This document shows positions 17,310 to 23,906 of a DNA stretch of 23,906 nt, piece after piece; the first letter of the stretch is position 1, and each line of letters opens with the position of its first letter. Made by a program: the position numbers and the translations under genes. Location of the stretch: assembly GCA_903772945.1 (NCBI GenBank), contig CAICTM010001714.1, forward strand, positions 1 through 23,906, in the 5' to 3' direction. This DNA comes from Seminavis robusta. Its lineage: Eukaryota > Bacillariophyta > Bacillariophyceae > Naviculales > Naviculaceae. Under the pieces are notes generated by a model that was given only the letters and a program-made list of their open reading frames with translations, had not been told where the DNA came from and searched no databases.

Positions 17310-18380
17310 ATGATAGCAAGTCCAGTACATGCATCATCACTCATTCTGTTGGCTTGCCACTTGCTGGTGTTGGTGGTAAGCCCAGTCTCTGCGGCCAGGT
17401 ATGGGAACAGCACAGCGTACTACTCCCGCCATGACAACAACACAGCCTACTGGAACGTCACTAGGAACAAGCACAGCGGGAAGCACTACTTGAATGTCAC
17501 TCGCAACAAGTACATCCGACGAGCTACCGAGGATTCCGAGGGCGGCGACGTTGGTGAGAGTTGCAACGAAAACAGCAAACCGTGCGCGGAAGGCCTTACC
17601 TGCAGTCGAACTCCCTTTATGGGAATTTTCAATCCTCGTCACATTTGTCTTCCCTTGGAATGCATCGGAGCTGCCGTGAAGACCTTTAATGATGTCGTCA
17701 ATATCACCGACTACGAAGAAATGATCTTTGATGTCGCCGGGGTAACAAAAGAAGAGTTCTTTCTAGGCAAACAAGGAAAAGATGCGATTGGCACAGGGCC
17801 ATTGGCCGCGTATCATGTCGCCCAGGCCATGCCAGAGAATCCAGCTTTTCTCAAGGTCATACAAGCACTTCAGAACAATCCCGTTCCAACTTACCAATGG
17901 AAGGCCTATCAGGGTGCGCTTTCGGATTGTGATCCTGAAGGCAAGCTTAGCAACGATCCGGACCCCACCTGCAACGGTTGTGGTCCGTCGGAAAGAGGAA
18001 CTCTTGGCTCTATTGGGATTCGCTTTGACATTGGAGCTGCCATTGGTGGTGCAGTCGAGTTCTTTTGGACTTTCGAAGGTGATCCGGGTTTCTTTATCAG
18101 GGCAGGTGGCGGTCTCTTTTTAGGAGCGGACGTGGGCTTTGCCGGAACACTCGGTGTGGTCTTCACCAAAAATACCGCAGATCTGATTCAAAGGACCATT
18201 TGGATTGACATCCGGGCCCCGGCTCCCGTTATCCACGGAGGTGTATCGCTTGCGGCATTCGGCCTGCGCCCTGTGTGGGGACTGAGTTTTGTCATTGGTA
18301 TCGGTGCAGGTGTCCACGTTGGAAGTTTGCTGTATGGCCAGACCTGGGGCTTCGCAGGCAATGGCACCGTATTTTCTTAG
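17310..18380 (+). CDS. Secreted, N-glycosylation-site-rich protein of unknown function
   Basis: 356 aa from ATG 17310; the open frame extends upstream only to a TTG. A signal peptide is clear: hydrophobic residues 9-24, cleavage after PVSA (28). The mature N-terminus (29-70) is built from short repeated sequon units: NSTAYY, NNTAYW, then NVTRNK twice, giving four N-glycosylation sites in 32 residues; NIT at 131 and NGT at 351 are further sites. A cysteine segment follows (about 85-118: GESCNENSKPC, GLTC, HICLPLEC), then a globular part, CNGCGPSERG (221-230), and a Gly-rich C-terminal half (233-350) of alternating hydrophobic residues (IGIRFDIGAAIGGAVEFFW; FFIRAGGGLFLGADVGFAG) suggesting beta-strands of a barrel or sandwich. 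I do not recognise the family. Likely extracellular or cell-wall associated. Convergent with the LRR gene. Confidence 0.75.
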   Translation: MIASPVHASSLILLACHLLVLVVSPVSAARYGNSTAYYSRHDNNTAYWNVTRNKHSGKHYLNVTRNKYIRRATEDSEGGDVGESCNENSKPCAEGLTCSRTPFMGIFNPRHICLPLECIGAAVKTFNDVVNITDYEEMIFDVAGVTKEEFFLGKQGKDAIGTGPLAAYHVAQAMPENPAFLKVIQALQNNPVPTYQWKAYQGALSDCDPEGKLSNDPDPTCNGCGPSERGTLGSIGIRFDIGAAIGGAVEFFWTFEGDPGFFIRAGGGLFLGADVGFAGTLGVVFTKNTADLIQRTIWIDIRAPAPVIHGGVSLAAFGLRPVWGLSFVIGIGAGVHVGSLLYGQTWGFAGNGTVFS

Positions 18381-18811
18381 ACTCTGGAAAAGGGAGCCCC
18401 AGAACGCGAAAATGTCACGTCGAGTGAGAGAGTCTGGCCTTGATTCCCCGGAGGATGGAGAAGCCAAGCCACCTGTCTACATCTAATTTAATATTGTAGC
18501 CATAGTGAAAGGATCAATCAATGCATTTGGACAGGCTCATTAACAGTCGCTAGTGCTAACGCACGCTCGCTAGCGCTGATGCTGCCAAGTTCAGTAGGTC
18601 CCGTTCGCAGCCAGCACCTGTGGCTTCCGACTTGCCTTATGCACAGTACCACATTAATTCCAAAGTCTGTGTTGTTAATGAGCTGTAAGAGAGGCATTAG
18701 CACCATAGACTGGCCATAGATTGCAGGCCCTGAAAGTGCAATTCCGCTAGCTAGCCAAATTGTCGATCTACCGAACCTTGAACCACAAGTAGACCACTTT
18801 GATCTGCTAGT
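18381..18811. other. Convergent intergenic region
   Basis: Between the 3' ends of the secreted-protein gene and the LRR gene. It contains a ctagcgctagc-like stretch near 18550-18580 and gctagctagc near 18749. No gene seen. Confidence 0.4.
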
Positions 18812-21154
18812 TCAATTCTGGCAAGGACCACAGTCGCAGCCACACAGGGAAGTTCCATGACAGACTGTTGTGCTGCTTTTCACTAGCAAGTCTTTACATA
18901 GATTGCCATAGCATTTCATTTCCTGTTGGGTTAACTTGTTACACAGTTCTTCAGGGATGCTGCCTGACAGGGACGTATTTTTGAGTACCAAGCTGGTCAA
19001 CTTCTCCAGCATAAGTATTTCTGTAGGGAGGGTGCCCGAAAGGTTGGTATTCTGAAATTCTAGTTTCCTGAGACCAGACAGTTCGCCCACTTCTGTAGGA
19101 ACAGTGCCCGAGATCAAGTTGTCGTTGATGAGTAATGCCTGCAGGTTTGTAAGTATGGAAAAGTGATCAGGTGGTAGTGTGCCCTGCAACTGGTTGAAGC
19201 CAAGATTCAATTCAAGCAGATCTAAAGAAAAAGCAGAAATGCTTAAGACAAAGAAAGCATGAATGGATAAAGAATGGAAAACCAGCGGGGCAGTTTCAAT
19301 ACTCACTGGTCAACTCAAATATGGCCAGTGGCATAGTTCCAGAGATTGAGTTGCCATGCAAATCCAGAGAACGCTGAAGGCAGGCGGTGTTGGAAGGCCA
19401 CAAAGAAGAAAACATCAAACGTTCTATTGCAAAACAACAGTACCAGTACTCACTAACTCAGACAAGAACCCTAGCTCTTTGGGTAAAGTTCCATCTACTT
19501 TCCAGTCATTCAAAATTAGGAACCCAAGGTCTCTCAGAGTGCCAATTTTGGCTATGAAAGAGAATGAACCAACCAAGTGTCAGAAGTCGAAATGTATTTG
19601 CACTTACTATGCCCTAGTGCCACACCAGCATTCTTACATGGAAATGACATTACTGTCCCAGCCCTTCGGCTGGATAGCATCAGGAAATGAAGTGGTAGTG
19701 AGTTGCTGATTGCTTCTTGAAGGAGAGTTTCAGTGTCAAGTCCACCGCACTCCAGTATTGTAAGAGCCATTAGGCCTGGCAATTGGTATACCTCACCAGG
19801 CACTGAACCTTGGTTAAAAGAAAGTGTGAGTGTGCATTTTTTGTCTGTTGGATGCAAATGTGGCCAAAAGATGTGGACCCACCAGTTAGATCTAATCTCT
19901 GCAAAGTCAGTTCCGATAGATTGCTGACTAGTCCAATCTGGGAAGGCATTCGCCCAGAAAGGTGGGTATCAGAGATTTGGAGAGAATCAAGACTTTGTAG
20001 CAGACCAAGCTCTGTTGGAAAGGAGCCGACAATATTTGTCCCACTCAAAAGTAATCGAGTCAATTTTGTCAGCAGTCCGACCTCAGTTGGGATTCTTCCT
20101 GTCACTTCCATTTGTCGAAACAACGAGAAAGACTCGAGACTGTTCCCGAGCAAAAATACCTCTAGAGGAATTGTTCCCTCCAGGTTGTTGGTCATCTCAA
20201 ATGACAATGATGTGACTTCTCCCTTCTCATTGCAGATCCGTTCTGGAGCGCTACTTAGAAAAACGTAGAGTTGTTCCCAGTCACATTCATTGGTCTCCCA
20301 GTCGAGCCATCCACGATGGTTCACCCAATGGTCTCCTCTTGTAGAATAGTAGAATGTGGCCAGAGCAAACCTTTGTGTCAGTCTCCAAAGTGGAAGATCC
20401 TGAAGTATGGAAGTTTTATTGTTGACGTTTTGGATCAGCCATTGATATGCCTTGGACTGAGGAGACTGTGCTCGTTCCATAGTTGATAGGGTATAGTCTG
20501 GTAGATTGAGTGATTCCAAAAAGGTGGTTGGTGCCATTGTTGGCATTGTTGCCAATCGTGGAGTGCTTGGAGACATTTCAATCACAGCTGGCTGACTGGA
20601 GTTGCTGCTGGTGTGTCCTCCATTAGACACTGCCAAAATTATCAGGAGTGTTACCATGACTGCCAAGAGGACAACATTGACTTCCATCGAAAGGACCCGA
20701 AGTAACCTTTGCCTCCAGTACGTCTTTGATCTCTGATTGGGTAGTATTCTTGGCTCTGTACCAGTACTGTCACTCTCCAGCAGGTGAGTTTCTTGATTAT
20801 CGTTTTCCACAAAGGCTTCCTCAATGACATTTTCCTGTAGATTGCTTGCTGCATTGTCTCCATCATGATGGATGCCAAAAGAATTTGTATTTCCCGAAAA
20901 GCCCCCATAAACATGCTGGGCCCCAGGGACGCTTGTCGGTGCCGGTACTGTCGTTGTTGGGAGCGGTGGTGGGAGAGATATAACATCGTCAAATATCAGA
21001 GGCAGCAGATTCAAGGGGTACGGGTGTGTGGTGTGTTTTCTTGTTCCGGTTTGGGAATCAGGATGTCTGGTGGGGTCCTGGAGTTGTCTGCTACATGTAT
21101 TTCCACCAACTCAACACCAGTGGTATCCGTTCCATCAATCTCTTGGTTGTTCAT
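18812..21154 (-). CDS. LRR receptor-like membrane protein, five exons
   Basis: Exons on the minus strand: to 19883, 19808-19638, 19551-19454, 19373-19307 and 19221-18812. The four introns are 74, 86, 80 and 85 nt, all GT-AG (donors GTGGGT, GTAAGA, GTGAGT, GTGAGT) and all in phase; intron 2 has an alternative donor GTAAGT about 37 nt further in. From 21014 the joined frame gives 625 aa: an acidic N-terminal cytosolic part, one transmembrane helix (VNVVLLAVMVTLLIILAV, about 112-129), a Ser/Thr/Pro stalk, a diatom-type cap (LPDYTLSTM, SPQSKAYQWL, QRFALATFYYSTRG.W, NECDWE), about 11 LRRs of 24 residues (L.G.(I/L/V)P.E.G.L..L) and a C-terminal Cys cap (CYGNLC, LCGCDCGPC). No kinase. The only upstream ATG (21154, MNNQEIDGTDTTGVELVEIH) is in another frame, so one lost base near 21015-21018 or an unseen intron must be assumed. 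Binding partner unknown. Confidence 0.8.
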
Positions 21155-21838
21155 TTCCTCACTAGAGCACCCAACTTGGTTCTGTTGGCAGTGTCAGAGG
21201 CATAATCAATACTGTAATACAACGTCTTTCTGTTTTCGTTCTTCTCCAACCTCTCTAGCTCTAGCTGCCAGCTACATGTAATAGCTGCCGATATAGTTTA
21301 TGACTCAACAATTTGTCACTACTCGACCTCGCCTCGTCGGTGTCACTGTAGATGACATTGTGTGGTCAGTTTGAGCTGGCTGGGTGGCAACGTTTTCAAT
21401 GTCCCTCCCGCCGTTGACACACAACCTTGCTGGCTAGACTAATCACCAATGAGAAGAAGTCCATGCCAATGACGTGACGTAACATGGAAAGGCCCAAAAG
21501 ATTTGCAAAAGATCGTTCATGCAATAATATTGCTATTTTAACGAATGCGGAAGCGAGGATCCTTTGATAGACGGATTGTCACCGTTGTGGTCGTTGCTGT
21601 TGCCTAGCTAGCAAGCTTCCTGCCCATTGTTTCGGCTAGCCAGCCCTTTGCCATTCAAAGCGTACGGTCCGGTACGACCTTGATTTGCGCCAAGCAAGAG
21701 AACGATCTGATCTGGCGAAGCAACTCCAAGTCTTTGCGCTGTGTTGATTGAGCAACACCACTTTCGGTTGTCTGACTTACTAGTACGGTCCTGGAATAGT
21801 CTCAAGTTTGTACTGTAACATACATACATACATCCACC
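21155..21838. other. Divergent upstream region of LRR and membrane-protein genes
   Basis: Holds two CCAAT-like boxes (near 21446 and 21466), overlapping TGACGT elements at 21470-21480, gctagc palindromes near 21605, and a catac tandem (tacatacatacatac, about 21820-21834) just before the ATG at 21839. No gene seen. Confidence 0.45.
21470..21480 (+). promoter_or_regulatory. Overlapping tandem TGACGT (bZIP-type) elements
   Basis: TGACGTGACGT: two TGACGT units sharing one T (21470-21475 and 21475-21480), followed by AA. It lies about 360 bp upstream of the gene at 21839 and about 315 bp upstream of the LRR start, next to a CCAAT. The same core occurs at 12948. Confidence 0.35.
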
Positions 21839-22570
21839 ATGCCTCTCCACGGCGCCGAGATTGAATCTGAAAAGCAGGCGTTGCCGCCCACGAGCCACAA
21901 GTCTTATAAGGTTCTGATAATCTCGAATCTCTTTTTTGTGTTGGCGTCGACCTTTTACCTTGCCGCTGCCGCCTATGATGTCCAAGAGAACAAGACTGCC
22001 ACTGCTACTTCTACAGTAACAAACCTGACTCCCTCTGTGGTTCTCCAAATACTGGGAGGTCTGGCATTCGTCGTTGTGGGTCTACTGGATCTGTACAATA
22101 CCCAAAAGAAGGTCCACTTTTTCTTGACACTGGCAGGACTGTTTGCCGCGCTACGAGGGTTCTACCTAAAGAGCAATTACCAGCTCTCGTCCGTCTTCAA
22201 CATGCTCTCGGCCCACTTGTTTCTCCTCGAATCGCTCGACTGGATCTACTCCCATTTTGTCAAACTAAAGTTGGATGACAATGACAGTCGCAAATCGTCA
22301 CTGTTGGTGGCCGAAGCCGGTGACGCGTTCTTCTTTTTGGGGGCCCTTATGGATTGTATCTTTTCCTGGATTGACATTTTCAAAGCGCCACCTCCACCGG
22401 GATCCGCACAAGGACTGGCATCGGCATCGGGCGATGTCGTGTCGGGTATTCTGTGGCTGCTCGCAGCGCTCATTTCCACAGTATTGGCGTGTCGATTGGG
22501 AAAACAAGGTTTTGCGGGAGCTAGTGGCGAAGGCGCTTCCATGACGGCGGCTTCGGGGAGTATGGCGTAG
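21839..22570 (+). CDS. Six-helix integral membrane protein of unknown function
   Basis: 243 aa from ATG 21839, in a good context (ccaccATG). Six predicted membrane helices: about 24-46 (VLIISNLFFVLASTFYLAAAAY), 66-85, 92-110, 116-136, 160-181 and 199-218. A loop with two N-glycosylation sequons (NKT at 51, NLT at 62) lies between helices 1 and 2, placing that loop on the lumenal or outer side. Charged loop KLKLDDNDSRK at 142-152; the C-terminal tail is Gly/Ala/Ser-rich. Helices 4-5 carry conserved-looking acidic/aromatic residues (LESLDWIYSHF; MDCIFSWIDIF). No family recognised; the tetraspan-plus-two arrangement with small loops does not match a transporter signature I can name. Confidence 0.8.
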   Translation: MPLHGAEIESEKQALPPTSHKSYKVLIISNLFFVLASTFYLAAAAYDVQENKTATATSTVTNLTPSVVLQILGGLAFVVVGLLDLYNTQKKVHFFLTLAGLFAALRGFYLKSNYQLSSVFNMLSAHLFLLESLDWIYSHFVKLKLDDNDSRKSSLLVAEAGDAFFFLGALMDCIFSWIDIFKAPPPPGSAQGLASASGDVVSGILWLLAALISTVLACRLGKQGFAGASGEGASMTAASGSMA

Positions 22571-23906
22571 CTGCTAGCCAGTCAAAAGTACGATATAGTA
22601 TGTTTACAACGGAAGGAGGAAGACAACCATCTTCACCAAAACTACAATCTATCTGACGTGATTCCAGTATGGTAGGCTCGATCGACTCATTCATTCATGG
22701 AGGAGGAACAAACCTGGTTCATACGGCACGGCACTCCCAAATAATGAAATCAACAACAAACATTAGACGCATCAGCCATCCTATTTTAGACTTGGGTTTG
22801 GATTTGCTACAGTACGACGGGAACTATTTACGTACAAAATTTATTTGTTGAACACAACATAGTGTGGTTCTCCAATGGAAGTGGCTTGCGTCATGGCTTG
22901 TCGTACCGTAGCACATCAGCCACTGTTTCCGTTCCGAGGCAGGTTGGTTCTTTTCCTGTGTGTCGTCGTCATCCATTCCGTCTTGTCATTCGTCGCCCTA
23001 GCTAGCTACCGTAGTAGTTTAGTGTGCGTTGCTCCCTACCGTACGGATACAATGCTAGCTAGCTACCGTAGATACTTCTTCGTACTGTACCCCAGACTCC
23101 ATCCCGTACACCACATTCTTCCTTTCTCTCTCAAACACTCTCAATGGTACGTATGGCCCATTGGTTCACGGTCACTTTTCATACGTTGTTCGGCAACTAG
23201 CTAATTCGTCCATTTTGGACTTTACTCATTGCAGGCAAAGCGTCTCCTCCAATTCGTGTGTTTGTGTCAAAGCAGCCATGTGTCAAAAGGAAGGCTTTTG
23301 GTCAAGCTAAATAATGCCAGTAACAGACAACGGGGAACAAAACCACGACCTGCTGATTTGTTTGAGTGTGCGGAGTGCCTCTCTGAAGTTGTGTCGTCGC
23401 CCACGACGGTCACTTCAGAACATGCCACAATGCACCAAAATGGGAGGCAGGTCAGGATTCTTGTGGCACTTGCTGCTTGCTTGTCATCACTTAGTTAGTT
23501 GCTTGTGGAACGGTTCATGCCACCACGTGCGGTAGCTACAATAGCATTAGGCTACCAAACCGAGAGGAGTGGCAGAGCCGGCCATCGTCGAGAGGAAGAG
23601 ATGGGGTGGAGGGTGCATCCAGGAAGTACAGTGCACAACAGGAGAGCCAGAAGCCAGTGTTGCACACACCAATAATGCAACGGCGGCAGTGGTTTACGCC
23701 TCCAGAAACATTCCACGCCCTGAACACCAAAAGCCATAGCACCGTGTTGTCCGATCGTCTAACCCTAGCTCTTTAGAAGTAAGCTCCGGCAGCTCCACAC
23801 ACGACGCGGATCGAGAACTAATACCACTGCTGGCATGCATCCGATGTGCTGATAGAGACAACCACATCCTAAAGCAGTAATATAGTGTAATCTACTAGTA
23901 GTACTT
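22571..23906. other. Right-hand end of window, no supported gene
   Basis: Many short open frames but none coherent. Repeats: ctagctagctaccgta occurs twice (about 22998-23013 and 23054-23070). The sequence ctttactcattgcag ending at about 23235 looks like an intron acceptor and could belong to a gene or UTR continuing past the window, but no donor/exon pair with a convincing protein could be built. Confidence 0.35.

Noticed and set aside
22875..23204. 109-codon ATG frame with a hydrophobic segment
   Set aside because: Two ctagctagctaccgta intergenic repeats lie within it, and the sequence has no family resemblance; the hydrophobic stretch can arise by chance.
1..23906. CRISPR arrays, integrons, phage or bacterial defence modules
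   Set aside because: No regularly spaced direct repeats, no ribosome-binding-site-driven operons, and clear spliceosomal introns; the DNA is eukaryotic.

Overview
The window looks like nuclear DNA of a pennate diatom (Seminavis/Fragilariopsis-like; genus inferred, not proven). The reasons are spliceosomal GT-AG introns of 67-89 nt, plastid pre-sequences with a Phe at the predicted signal-peptide cleavage site (ATA|FTSP in FolD, VQA|FTTR in the first HA-repeat gene), and families I associate with diatom genomes: free-standing helicase-associated (HA) repeat proteins, diatom-type LRR receptor-like proteins, FP-A-type ankyrin proteins and the 'GDNPS.S.GPP' family. Intergenic DNA is rich in TAGCTAGC and TACGGTACC-type palindromes. 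There is no bacterial operon structure, CRISPR array, rRNA or convincing tRNA.

Layout. 1-2440: a decayed Mutator-like transposase on the minus strand (194-1640), then repeat-like DNA with inverted TTCCACG motifs. 2866-5862: two tandem HA-repeat paralogues, the first with frame breaks and a plastid-type leader, the second intact with a basic, mitochondrial-type leader. 6226-7152 (-): a diatom-conserved acidic protein of unknown function. 7153-11189: a gene-poor stretch holding two non-autonomous DNA transposons, a 222-bp pogo-like MITE (8383-8604, TA duplication) and a 500-bp hAT-type MITE (8880-9379) with perfect 18-bp terminal inverted repeats, a perfect 8-bp target duplication and dense AGCGTTTT/AAAACGCT subterminal motifs. 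The hAT copy sits inside a small possible two-exon gene.

11190-14260: a small two-exon membrane protein gene (67 aa), convergent with plastid-type FolD (11615-12814, -), which is divergent from a 3'(2'),5'-bisphosphate nucleotidase-like gene (13109-14260, +). The two enzymes share a ~294-bp upstream region with a perfect TGACGTCA site. 14261-14938 holds an LRR relic and a hairpin cluster. 14939-16447 is an ankyrin protein and 17310-18380 a secreted, glycosylation-site-rich unknown. 18812-21154 (-) is a five-exon LRR receptor-like protein whose exons I could join in frame, except for one frame break near the N-terminus. 21839-22570 is a six-helix membrane protein. The last 1.3 kb shows no gene I can support.

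I see no single co-operating gene system. The strongest new-looking item is the hAT MITE with its structured ends. The metabolic genes (one-carbon folate and PAP turnover) are ordinary housekeeping genes set among transposon debris.
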